This document shows positions 29,888-43,427 of a stretch of 60,000 nucleotides of DNA, in pieces; the stretch's first letter is position 1; every line of letters begins with the position of its first letter. Source of the stretch: Glandiceps talaboti. Lineage: Eukaryota; Hemichordata; Enteropneusta; Spengelidae. A model generated the notes under the pieces. The model made no database searches and was not told where the DNA came from. It saw only the letters and a list, made by a program, of their open reading frames with translations. The stretch spans positions 25,137,092 to 25,197,091 of the forward strand of contig NC_135554.1 of the NCBI RefSeq assembly GCF_964340395.1. The letters are read 5' to 3'. The translations under genes were made by a program, and so were the position numbers.

Positions 29888-30734
29888 GTTTTATCATATA
29901 CCCCATGTAGTGACACAGGATCATCATTTGAATCACATAATCACATAAATTGGCACTGAAATATTATTTTATTCGCAGAAGTCGAAATAGTGGAGAAATT
30001 AACAAAGCCAAATCACTGAGTGAATGGATATCAATGAGTGCACCACTTGCCATATTTGGGCATAGTGTGACGGGCCGTGATATGGAAAATTATTGCCTGG
30101 GTTCGATATGCATGCTCTCCATTGAATTGCATTGGATACTATACTGGGTATATGATATAGGTAATTAAAATAAGCACAAGTTGGAAGTTAGTGTGTGATA
30201 TTATGTGGTATCCATGCTGAAAGTGGTTCTTTCAATACAGACAAAATAGGACACAGAATACTGTTCAAAACTTAGTTTACTATCAGAATTCAAGACTACA
30301 AACTTGGTGTAAAAGGATAATTGTATCATAATTGCAGATTTTTGACAGGTTGATGTTGTTGCTGTCCCATCATAAACTATCTTCATATAATGCAAATTTT
30401 AGATATCAGTAACCATAGTATTGAATAACAAGCAGGTATTCAACACTTGTCAGCCACAATCACACCTCAGAACTTGGCTATGTACAAAAACAGTGCCTTA
30501 ATTTGGAGTTTAAGGCTGTCTGGGTGGGGATATCATTCATAAACTAAAACATGTGAATTCTAGATATTGTGTTCAACTTGGGTTGCATTAATATGGAGCT
30601 AACCCTGTATCATTCATGGCTATGTCAGATTGTGTTGAGGTACAAAATGATATCTTTGTTGACAGTTCTCACTTCTGGCGTATTGATTGTATTGGTGAAG
30701 AGCAACAACTGTTACTCTTGATCTTTTCCTGTAT

Positions 30735-31095
30735 ATCTGTGAATTTCATTGGTTGGTGAAGAGGTACACCTTATACTGTCAATGACCTTTCTGTAGATGT
30801 ACAGATCTCATTGGTTGGTGAAGTGGTACACCTGTTACTGTCAATGACCTTTCTGTAGATGTACAGATCTCATTGGTTGGTGAAGTGGTACACCTGTTAC
30901 TGTCAATGACCTTTCTGTAGATGTACAGATCTCATTGGTTGGTGAAGTGGTACACCTGTTACTGTCAATGACCTTTCTGTAGATGTACAGATCTCATTGG
31001 TTGGTGAAGTGGTACACCTGTTACTGTCAATGACCTTTCTGTAGATTACAGATCTCATTGGTTGGTGAAGTGGTACACCTGTTACTGTCGATCAG
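30735..31095. repeat. 62-bp minisatellite, about 5-6 copies
   Basis: Nearly identical units carry 'cagatctcattggttggt', 'gaagtggtacacctgttac' and 'tgtcaatgacctttctgta'. It lies 190 bases past the KAT14 stop and may be transcribed in its 3' UTR. Confidence 0.9.
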
Positions 31096-31287
31096 AAATA
31101 ACTTTCCTGTGGATATCTGGTCAGTGAAGAGGTCTGACGTACTGTAAATCACAAATGACCTTTCTTGGAGATCCATGCACATATGGCCTCTCAAGTTGTC
31201 ACATTGATATATAAAAAAAATACACCTCAGTCTAACAAAGAAATCATAGGTGCAGATATTACCATCATCTCATGTGTAATTTAAGTA

Positions 31288-34200
31288 TCACCTCCTTAGT
31301 CTGAGAAAGAAAGCATGTCTACATTCTTTGCTGTTGTCAGGGTAATATTTATCATAGAAATCTAAAATGAATTCTTCTGGTTTGAAACCAAATTTCTGAT
31401 AGAGCAGCATGGCTGGATTTGTTGCTGACACATGCAGTGTTACATCTTTTCCCATACATGTCTGAAAAAAAGACACGAAAGTTGAAAGTAGAATTATAAC
31501 ATATTCAGAAAAATGTTTCTCTGACCCAAATGCTTTCCTTAGTGTAAAAAAGACAAAAACCACAATGAGATCAAATTATTACTATACTCTTCAGCAAATT
31601 TGAATTTTAAAGTAATACAACTAAAATCAATGGAGCAGAGGTAGGGGTATTACAGGTTAAGAATTGGATGACACCCCATCCCCGTCCCCACCCCCACAAT
31701 ACACAAACTGTATAGCTTACTTTTAGTGCTACATTATTCTACAGGTGTGCTAATTCTTGTATTAGTTCTGGGAAAGGAAGTTATGTTTTAATCAATTTTC
31801 CATCTGAAAATGAAATGTTTTATCATTTGTCTGCAATAAACATGATGAAGCTTATTAAGAATTACTATATTAATCATATCAACATAATCGTCTTTGTACA
31901 ACCATTGCTCTGGCAACATTAAGCAGATGGTATATACATCATATGACAATAGCACTGATTTGGTTTTTAATACATTTTTGAAAAAATTTGACAAGATAAT
32001 AATAACATTCGATTTGGTTTTTGTTACATTTTTGAAAAAAAATTGACATTCAATTTTGCTTTTGTTATATTTTTGAAAAAATTTGACATGATAATAATAA
32101 CATTCGATTTGGTTTTTGTTACATTTTTGAAAAAAATTGACATTCGATTTTGTTTTTGTTACATTTTGGAAAAGAATTGACATGATAATAATAACATTCG
32201 ATTTGGTTTTTGTTACGTTTTGGAAAAATATTTGACATGACGACACCATTTAAAATAACATGACAAAATGCTTTCTTACACTGTGTTGTCACTGATTTGA
32301 ATTTGAATCTTACCTGTATCAAATGATAAACCATGAATGTAGCTATCCCAGCATTCCTCCATTCTGGATGGACCAATAGGAATGAGATATATGCTTCATT
32401 GTATTTCACATCTGGTACCATAAAACCAAAGCCAATCACAACCTTCTGATACAATGCTACTACACTAAAGTCAGGATATTGAAGAGTTTCTGACACTGTG
32501 AGGAAGGAAACACACGATAATGGTAGAAAATACATCATGATTTATACCATATTAGGAAAGATCATAGGGAGACTGCAATATCAATTATGTGAACTTTACA
32601 ATATCTTAGCTATGGCTATCATTGGACACCTCCCTCACCTTCTGCATTCTCAGTTTGAATTATTGCCTTCTGGCAGGTGCTATACTCCTATAGAGTACTT
32701 CTTGCCCTCATATCAAGAACATTTTAAAGAAGTCATTTCTACCAAGCGCAATAAGCCTTCTTAATTCAGGTTCATAGTCCGCTGGTATCTTAGAATTAAC
32801 GTATCAACGTCTTACTGTGCTCATTTACATTCTGTTCTTTACTTCCTTTATTGTATGTATATCAGTGTTTCCGTCTTCAGTTGTCTATATTTTGTGTGTA
32901 AATTATAGTTTTGTCTTTTGCGGTGAATTAAGCTGAAGAAAAATTTCCAATGAGGACAATAAAGTTATATTGAAATGAATTGAATTTCTAGTAATAAGTA
33001 GGGAATGCAGTCAAAGTTGTGACTACTGTAGCTAAGTCCATGTGAATACATCAGGACAAGTTCATCGTTTATACTTCCAATAGGGAACTTGCAAACCTGC
33101 CATGTTGAATGTTGCATCATGGGAAATGTGATAATAAATACTAATAAAATAGTATTGTAAACAATAATGTTACATTACATTGTTTTTAACCACAAATGAT
33201 AAATTCATAGTTGCCCTGACCATTGTGGGAGGTTTATTTTATCGGTAGCTCCTGATTAGGTATTATGATAACCACAGATAATCCCATAGTCCTTTGCATC
33301 TGAGCTTGCTCAGTCAGGATTGCAAGTTCCCTATTAGAAGCACACAAGTCACATTCATCATGTTGTAACCACTAGTTCAAAATACTTACAATCTATGCCT
33401 GGCCAATAGAATTCTCTACACATTGCATTGACTGATGGGATATGTTGTGGTCTGACATAGCAGTAATCTATTGGTGCTGGTGCTGGTAATTCATAGCCAG
33501 GTTCTACAGTCTTTCTATACTCCCATATCTCTTGCATTAACTGTAACTTCAATGGTTTGGACTCATAATCTCTTCTGATAAATGGTTTTAGAACTCTACA
33601 AAGACAAAGTAAATGGTGACTTTAAACTGTGAGGTCAGGCTTATTGCATATAGTGCACAGCCTTTGGAAGACCTTTACTGATTCGTTGAAGTTGTTGTCA
33701 TTAATTACCATAATTGTAAGATACCGGGGGTAGATACATAACACAATTCACAAATAGTATCACCTGAAAAACTGTGTATGTGTATTTCATCAAGTCCAAA
33801 ATACTCCAATATGATGGCTAGAAAACAGAGCGAGAATAGCTACAACCCTTAGATAATGTCATTAGTATCAAAAAGTCTTCTCCGTTCAAGCCCATATTCC
33901 CAACATGACATGTACTGTGCTGTTAAATGATTTCAGAATTAGAGTCCAAGAATCTTATCAGAAAGGTCACCCTTAATAATTAGTGTATACAATTTCAATG
34001 GCAACCCTATAAACAAAATTTTGAAGTTATTTGGCAAGATCAAATTTGACATTTACTTTATCGATAAAGTTCAAAGTCAGAAGTCTGTCAAAATAGTATG
34101 CTACTTCTAACAATGTGTGAGGCCACATTTGAATGATGTCTCTAGTTATAAAATTTCCAAAGTTATTGAATAATTTGCTACTTGATCTTGAAGATGAAGG

Positions 34201-34655
34201 TCAAGGTCAAAGCATTGCATCCAGCTTCCCTTGATATACATATGTACAGACATGTGATTGGTGTCTCTAGATACAAAACTTTATAAGTTATTGAGCAATT
34301 TGCTATGTATCCTTGAAGATGGCCAGAAAGTGTATCTATGATAATATGGTATACACAGTTGAATGGTGATACAAGAATCATTCATGTATCAAAAGAGCCA
34401 AAAAATACAGGACAAGAGTTGACCTACCTTGCTGTATATGGACTACATACACTTTGTAGAGTTGTAGTATTATCACTGCCTACAAGCCTGGCTTTAAATG
34501 ATGAATACTGCTGCTGTTGTGCCTTAACTGTATGCTGGGAAATCTAAAAAAAAATATATGTGAATGTAATTTTCAGCCAATTCTAAAATGCATTGTTGAC
34601 CACTATAGCATGAACAGATACAGATTACCTGAACTGTCAACACAGACAGACAGTC

Positions 34656-34708
<53 letters not shown>

Positions 34709-37700
34709 CACACGTACAAACACACATATGCACACAGACACAACACACATTGTGTGTCACAAAACATTTTGCATATACATTTACACACATGTTCATGTAC
34801 ATAAATTACATAGACATTCAGCATTTAGTGACTTGGTTGTAAGCTATCATACCTGATAACAATGAGGAGAAAACTTCACAAGGTGTTAATGTCAACTTTA
34901 ATATGATCTGTTGGGTAGGTACAGGTCAAGTGCTAACTTTTTGATTTCGCTGTTAGTGTGAGTGTAACATTTTAGGACACTAAATACTGAGTCTATTCAG
35001 CGTCTGCTCACTTCTACAATTGCACGGCTTCAGTCTTTGCAACATGGTGTGTTTTGTAGTCAATGTTACTATAGCAACCAACCTGGAACCGATCAAGAAC
35101 TCTAAAGTCGCCAGCTTGTCTTGTTGGTATGTTGAATGGATTGAGGGTTTTACTTGGAGAGCCTTCATTTTCCATCCTTTCTATGGGTGTAATATTACAC
35201 ACCCTTTGGAGTGAATTCAGCATAAACTTATCAATATCAAACAATGGCAGTCCTCGTTCTCGTTTTTCCTGACATACAGGTAAAGAGAGATAATAGAGAG
35301 AGTCAAACACAATGAATATATAAACAAGAAATATGCCAAGTTAGCATTTTTTAATATTCAGTTTATAACCATTTTTTGTTTCTTATCACTTTGAATAGCA
35401 GAGCAACATCCTGTACGAAAGTCACAAGTTTGCTACATGCATGCGCAAGTTTGCAACAAGTTTGTAGATAGCTTGTAGGGTCTAGTTGAAGATTGCACCA
35501 AGCTTGCACATGCTTGCAAACCCGGTAGTGAAGTTTCAGTTTCTTTGTTACAAGCTTGTGGCATGCAAAACCCAACACACTTGCAAGCAATTGCAAAACC
35601 CAGCACACTTGCAAGCAATTGCAAAACCCAGCACACTTGCAAGCTTTTGAGGCCAAAAAATATTTGCACATGACAGAGAAAAGCAAGGTATGATAAAAAG
35701 TTGAATACAAAAAAGACCAGTGGAAGTGATTTAAGTATCTTGTTTGGCATTAAAAAGTTTAATTGCTTGTGGCATGCAAGATTTCACAGAACGACAAATG
35801 CCAGCAACTGGTAGCCTCAGTCGACCACTTCTGTTGATTTGTCTGTCATCAAGTTCTTGTCTTAGTGGATGCATACTGTTATTTAAGATGAGTGTCAGTT
35901 ATAGTTTTAAAGTGAGAATGTCCAATAAAGTTGAAGTATTTAGTTCTAATTACACTACCTGTCTTATTAACAACTTTCTTCTCAATCTATTAGCTTCTGG
36001 TGTTTTTTCAACGGCATCAATACAACTATTCAATTTCTTCAACAATTGTTTCTCTTCATATACACTCATCAGTAATATTCTACAGAAGGAAAAAAATATG
36101 TATAAAAATATGATTATTGTATGATTATTCATGGTAAAGGTATAATCTCTACTGTCCCTTCTAGACACTTTCTGGCTATGCTTTGTCTGAACTTGTTTTA
36201 TCTGAGCAATTCCATTCTGATCATAAGGATATATCTGTTGAGACAACTGCTGTCAAAAGACAATTCACAAATAATGACAGGCAGCGGTAAACAACAGCAA
36301 GAATTTTGAAGAAAGACTAATTTCATATGTAACATGTATATGTATCGGTATATTTCCAGGCTGAAGCTGGGAATGCCATTCATAGAGTCCAAGTTTTATT
36401 TTTTTTTAAAAATATGTATATCCTGACTCCAATTATCCCAAAACATACTGCATACCTTGGTTGATTTTGTTGACCAACCACTTCACTCAGTTTAACTCTC
36501 CTTCTTATTGTGTCTTTCTTTTGTTCTTCCTTTCTCTCTGAGCTACCAACATCCTCGGAACACTCCTCCTCAAGTGTATCTTTTTCCTCTTGTCTATTCA
36601 TTTCTTTACTTTTCTCAAGATTCTCTTCACTTTGCCTCTCCTGTTTGATTTTCTTTTCTGCATCTTGTAGGGTTGTTGTTATGGTTGTTGTCGGTAGTGA
36701 TGGTAGTGGTGATGATAGGATGACTCCTGTGTCAAGGTCAAGGTCATCACCAGGTTCCTCATCACCTATCATCAAAACTGCTGGTACAGTAGCTGTACAA
36801 AGAAACAGGTTTGAGCTATCATCAAAACTGCTGATACATTGGCTGTAGAACCATTTATGCATAAAAAAAAATTGTGTGGTTCTGATTACATTCAATTTTA
36901 AAATAGGTGGGGTAGGTAGGTTTTTTATTTTATTTTATTACATTTTTTTATGTGCGAGTGTCCAGTTCGGGTTTTCCATTGTTTTCCAAATGGTCTCTGT
37001 GTTGTTTATTTCTTCCTATCAGATGTACAGCCATTACAGATTGGAAGAATAGTAACTGTTTTATATTGTCTTTTTAAGTGGATGTCAGTTTCCGCGCCCA
37101 CTATTTCTTGCGAGACTTCACGATTTTTTGTGATTTTATTATTATTTTTCTCAAATACATAAAAAAAAGTTTAGGGTCAGCATGAAAAACTAGGTGTGGT
37201 CGGGTAACCGGAACCAAACAACTTTTTTATTTGGGCCTTACCTCAAAAAAAAAAATACTTTACAGTCTCCTTCCATTGCATTTCTCAACTCTCACAATCA
37301 AATTTTCAAGTCTCTTCAACTTATCACAAACTCTAGGTTCTTCTCATGAACTCACTTTCACACTCACACTCACACTCACACTCACACTCACACTCACACA
37401 TTTACACTCACATGCCACTCACACTCACACTCACACTCACACTCACACTCACACTCACACTCACACTCACACTCACACTCACTCTCGTGCTCAAAGTGCC
37501 AAGAACTAGATTTAAATCCTACAGTGATTGATCATGCACCTAGTATGCTTCTGCAACCCTTTGGAATCAACTACTGGCTGATATCCATACAGAACCAAAA
37601 ATTTGAATCTTTAAAGCAAGACTCAAAATTTAACTATTACAGAGACTTTATCTGTGACTTGTCAGTATACAGTACCATAGAACATTTTGTAATGAATACT

Positions 37701-39736
37701 AAGCACTCTATAAATCATTTTTAACTATCATATCAATTGACAAATAGTTTGATATCACAATATGATAACCGATATATTTATGCCAGCAGTATTTTCTTGT
37801 CGGCAAATAATATAACTACACCATACACATTCTAACTACTGATAGCTCTCATCTACCTTTATGTCATGACATGATTACTCTACCTTTATGTCATGACATG
37901 ATTTCTCTACCTTTATGTCATGACATGATTTCTCTATTTTGAGGTAATACACATTCTAACTACTGATAGCTCTCATCTACCTTTATGTCATGACATGATT
38001 TCTCTAGTTTGAGGTAAACCTTTCATGGAATATCTCAGATTTACCTTCAGGAGTGAGATCACTTTCTGACAGCATACTAGATACCATTGAGTCTGAACTA
38101 TCCTCTGCTCCTAGTAGACTAAGTACAGATGGTGAGTCTGGTACAGTTGGTGTGGAAGCCTGTAATGACAGATAGTATTAATGTGTCAGGGTCTGGTACA
38201 TTTGGTGTGGAAGCCTGTAATAACAGTTATAGTATTAATATGTCAGGGTCTGGTACAGTTGGTGTGGAAGCCTGTAATGACAGATAGTATTAATGTGTCA
38301 GGGTCTGGTACAGTTGGCATGGAAGCCTGTAATGACAGATAGTATTAATGTGTCAGGATCTGGTACAGTTGGCATGGAGGCCTGGGATAACAGTTATAGT
38401 TTTAGTGTGTCAGGGTCTGGTACAGTTGGCATGGAAGCCTGGGATAACAGTTACAGTATTAATGTGTCAGTATCTGGTACAGTTGGCATGGAAGCCTGTA
38501 ATGACAGTTATGGTATTAATGCGTTAGGATCTGGTAAAGAATGAGGTGACTCATCAAAAAGCCACGTTCGTGACCATGAAATCTCACTTCCTCAGTGAAC
38601 ATAATTTTTGTGTAAGCTGACTTAGTGCGGTATTTAGAAATACAAAGACTCGTAGACATAATGGTATGATTGATTATTTGACAAAATTTATAAGGCCATG
38701 ATAACTTGAGGACAGGTCACAAATCAAAGATCACTTCCACAGTGTAAGAATACTACATAAGTAAACAATTTTTTTTTAGACATTCTTGAGTCCTGACAGT
38801 ACTGCAATGGTGTGATTTAAATAGGTGAATCATCCTGTTAGTGATAAATGCTGAATCCACACAAATGAGATGATTTTCCATTTGAATGTGTGGCCATCTT
38901 TTGTTTTTTACATGCACAATACATGTACTGTCCAAAAGAGGACCAGGTTGTCCTGGCCAAACAATGACAAAATGTGTAGTCTGATGAATGCACTCCCCTA
39001 TTGACAATGGAGAATAGAATGTCAATCTGAAAATAAACTCTTTCAACTTTTACCGTTACTTTGTTCATGAAAACACCAACTTATTATCAGTTAACATCAA
39101 TAAAAAGATTCTGGGGTCTCCAAAGAATTTTTGAAATAGAGGTCGAAATGATACCAAAATTTAGTCATTTTTAGAATCCAATATGGCCTCCAAATTTTTT
39201 GTTAACACTGTGGGGAAATAACAGATTGACGATTTCCTTGACACAAAGATGGTGAACCCTGAAATTTCTTTTATTATTTCAAAAGGAACAAGAGCAAGCT
39301 TTCATATTGGAGAGAATTAAAACTCTGATTTTCAGGGAAGTTTGTTCCTGAGGTGTATTCTACCTGACAGTTCATGTATTGTTACATGATGTTTGCCAGA
39401 TGAAGGCTTTGAACCTTTCTTAAGAAAGGACATTTTCTAATTCTCAAGATAATTCAGTCTTAAAAGCATATCAAAGAGTAGATGCACATTTTGTATAAAT
39501 TAAGTTTTTAACCATGATACTTTATCAATGAAATCTCTACAAAGGAAACTCTCACCTTTGTTGTTCTAATCTACTGTATACTGTAAATTATCTATATTGT
39601 ATATTTTCTACTAACCCCTGATCGTTGTTGTAAGTTCTCCACACATTCTCGTGTCTCTTCCAACCTCTTTGGTTCAATCTGTTTGGCTTTCCTGATGTCT
39701 TTGGCTTCCTGAAAGTCAATAAAATATCAACTGACA

Positions 39737-39794
<58 letters not shown>

Positions 39795-42700
39795 ATGTGT
39801 GTGTGTGTCTGTGTGAGTCTGTGACGTGTACTACATCATCAGTATTGCCACTACCTGTGTGATCAGTATTGCCACTACCTGTGTGATCAGTATTGTCACT
39901 ATCTGTGTGATCAGTATTGTCACTACCTGTGTGATCAGTATTGTCACTACCTGTGTGATTAGTATTGTCACTACATGTGTGATCAGTATTGTCACTACCT
40001 GTGTTATCAGTATTACCACTATCTGTGTGATCAGTATTGTCACTATCTGTGTGATCAGTATTGTCACTATCTGTGTGATCAGTATTGTCACTACCTGTGT
40101 GATTAGTATTGTCACTACATGTGTGATCAGTATTGTCACTACCTGTGTTATCAGTATTGTCACTATCTGTGTGATCAGTATTACCACTATCTGTGTGATC
40201 AGTATTACCACTATCTGTGTGATCAGTATTGTCACTATCTGTGTGATCAGTATTGTCACTATCTGTGTGATCAGTATTGTCACTATCTGTGTGATCAGTA
40301 TTGTCACTATCTGTGTGATCAGTATTACCACTATCTGTGTGATCAGTATTACCACTATCTGTGTGATCAGTATTGTCACTATCTGTGTGATCAGTATTAC
40401 CACTATCTGTGTGATCAGTATTACCACTATCTGTGTGATCAGTATTGTCACTATCTGTGTGATCAGTATTGTCACTATCTGTGTGATCAGTATTACCACT
40501 ATCTGTGTGATCAGTATTACCACTACCTGTGTGATCAGTATTGTCACTATCTGTGTTGTCAGTATTGTCACTATCTGTGTGATCAGTATTGTCACTACCT
40601 GTGTGATCAGTATTGTCACTACCTGTGTGATCAGTATTGTCACTACATGTGTCATTAGTATTGTCAACTACCTGTGTTCTGGATCTCTTCTCTTTGAGTT
40701 CAATAGCTGACTCTACTGAAGATGTTCTCTTTCTTGCTCTCAATCCTTCTACTTTGATTGTCGGTTCAAATACTATCTTCTGTCGTTTTGGACCACTTGC
40801 TTTCTGTCCTCCAGACACTGATGAGAAATCACAATATGTGTTAGGAATGCCATGTTTACAAATTACACATATTTTCCCTGGTTCTGTTTCTCTGTAACAA
40901 TTACACCATTGGTTACTTGTCTAACTCATTTTGAAACATTGGAAAACACTGACAGACAATTGTAGCACTTCCATGTTTTAAATTTAAATCTTACATTATT
41001 TTATAATTAAGAATATCACACATTGAATTTGTACAAGTGAGTGTATCATATATACACGTTTCCTAAATGAGGGAAAACAAGACTACATTCCAACTTCATT
41101 TTTATTATTTTTTCCATGTTCTACCACTAACACAATAATATTCATTCATACATAAATTTATTAAATATTACATATTATGTCATATTTGTATACAGAAATC
41201 CTATGAGATCCCTTACATGTGATATCAGGTCTTTGTGGTGGTCTGTTTTCCACCAATGACCACCATCCAGGCTCTCCAAACTCAGAAGCACCAGATCTGA
41301 AATGGACTTTATTTCCTGTTGATAGGACACCAGCTACAGTCCCATGGAAAGTGGATGTTCGTGTCCTAGTGATGAAATTGACAATATTCTTGTTTTAAAA
41401 TTCTCATACAGTTCAATTAATGAGCAGATATTTCAATTTTTACATCTGTGTGATAAAGCCAAAACAAACATGAGCCTTTACAGGAAAAGCTCAGTCAGAC
41501 TTTGTCTTGAATGACAGAGATTGTGGTAAATGTGATATCATTTCCGCCAGTTGACAGGAAATATCCAATATGGCAGAACAAATTATTACAGTGCGAAGTC
41601 TTTACAAGATTTCAAAGTTGAAAAAGTTACCAAGATACAATTTCATCAGCCCAAATCATAATCAAGACAAATGTACTGAAATCAGAAATAAAACTGACAA
41701 GACTCTTACTTTCGATGTAAGAATATTTCACAAGTATGTGGTAGGGACTCGGAGTTGGAAAAAAAGGAGTTGGGGAATTAAGAATTTTTTTTTTTATTTG
41801 GGGGGGGGGGGAGGGGTTACAATATATTCTAGACTATGACAAATGTCATAGTATATATATCATGGGATGCCAAACTCTCTTCTTTCTTTACTTTGACTAC
41901 ATTCTAGTTTTTAGTGGCTAAATCGGTGTACATACTGTGTAAAATGTTATGTGATATTGTTTATGAATCAAATTACCACAAAATCATGAGGATTTGGAAT
42001 GAGTTAAAACATAGTCTAGTTCCTCACGGACCGTATTCCGATTTAGATAATGCTGGTGTAAAATTGGAATACGGTCCATCAGGAACTAGACTAGTTAAAC
42101 CAGGACTTATTACACTTTCTGATATCAACTACTTACATACAATGAAAACAACACAAGTCTCAAAAAATAAAATTCATTTGTCAAAAAAACCACTTGGGTT
42201 ATTTGATTAAACGGTTAAACCATAATACTATACGAAAGCAGAAAATAACTCTAGGTCAATGGGTTTTTGAAATCACTGAATAGTAAATATACCTTGCTCC
42301 AAAGAATTGGTTCCAGTGTTTATCAATGAAGACACATATGTCTTCCTTCCAACGGAAATATCCCATTCTACCACTTGTCTTGAGGCCAAGATTATACAGT
42401 GTCATAATAACAACTTGCTGCCTACATTAACAAATTAAATACTTTGACAATTAGATGAATGCATTTGGAAGATTTCCAACTCACAAGTTCAATATTAAAA
42501 ACAAGTTATAAACCAACTGAAAACCATTTATTTGAAAATCTGTGTAGGTAGCTATCTGTATCAGACATCTATTGTCAGAATTTTTGATATCTAGTATTGA
42601 ATCTAACTTTTCCTAGCTTGACAATGCAGAATCTTAATAGAACTTTAGCTAAGTTACAATTGTAAACACTGTCTTTTCATCATTTAGATTTATGACAATC

Positions 42701-43389
42701 TATTTTAAACACAGATCAACCTATTTCATTGTCAAAATACATCAACCAAACAGTGATGGTCATGTCATGTGACAAGTCACCTGATCAAAGGACGAGTTAA
42801 TACAGGTCACACCACCGGCCTCAACAAAACTTAGCCATAACATCAGAAAACTACTCTCTCAAGATGAGTGTGGTGGAAGCCATTCACATCAAGGTGTGAA
42901 AACCATCAATTTTCCATTGGTGTATTACTTTTCCCCAAGACTGTGTGCCAGTTTGACTTGTCACATGTTTGTCACATGACTTTACCACCAATAAGAGCTA
43001 GCAGCTGATGGAGAATGACAGATTTAGTTCAAATTTCACTAAACATGACTTCAAACAAATCAAATGTTTGAACCTAAATCTGAATTTAATCTCTACCAGC
43101 TTGACTAATATTTCTACAAATCTGATATATTATACTATACCAAGTTAATCTTATTCTCGTAGTTTCTTCTGTCTTGTCAGGACTACAGTTTTCACATAAC
43201 AGTTTATAAAAATTGTCACCTTCCAATGAACCGGGACGTCCTGATTTAAGACAGCCTATGAAAGAAGAATGAACAAATATTTGAAAAGTGTGATTTCCAC
43301 ACTAGCACTTCTAGCTATGTTTAACTCTCAGTAAATGTTATATCTTTTCATTCATAAACAGCAAAATGATAAAATAATCACTATACAAA

Positions 43390-43427
<38 letters not shown>

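Noticed and set aside
31788-32249. Minus-strand ORF with repeated NVTKTKSN
   Set aside because: Tandem repeat in KAT14 intron 14, between exons 32314 and 31461 that join in phase without it.
39727-40818. A 363-residue minus-strand protein with (DNTDHTDS)n
   Set aside because: Its N-terminal part is KAT14 exon 6, but the conserved junction SRTQ-EAKDIR shows the repeat is intronic. The plus-strand frames over the array are shadows as well.
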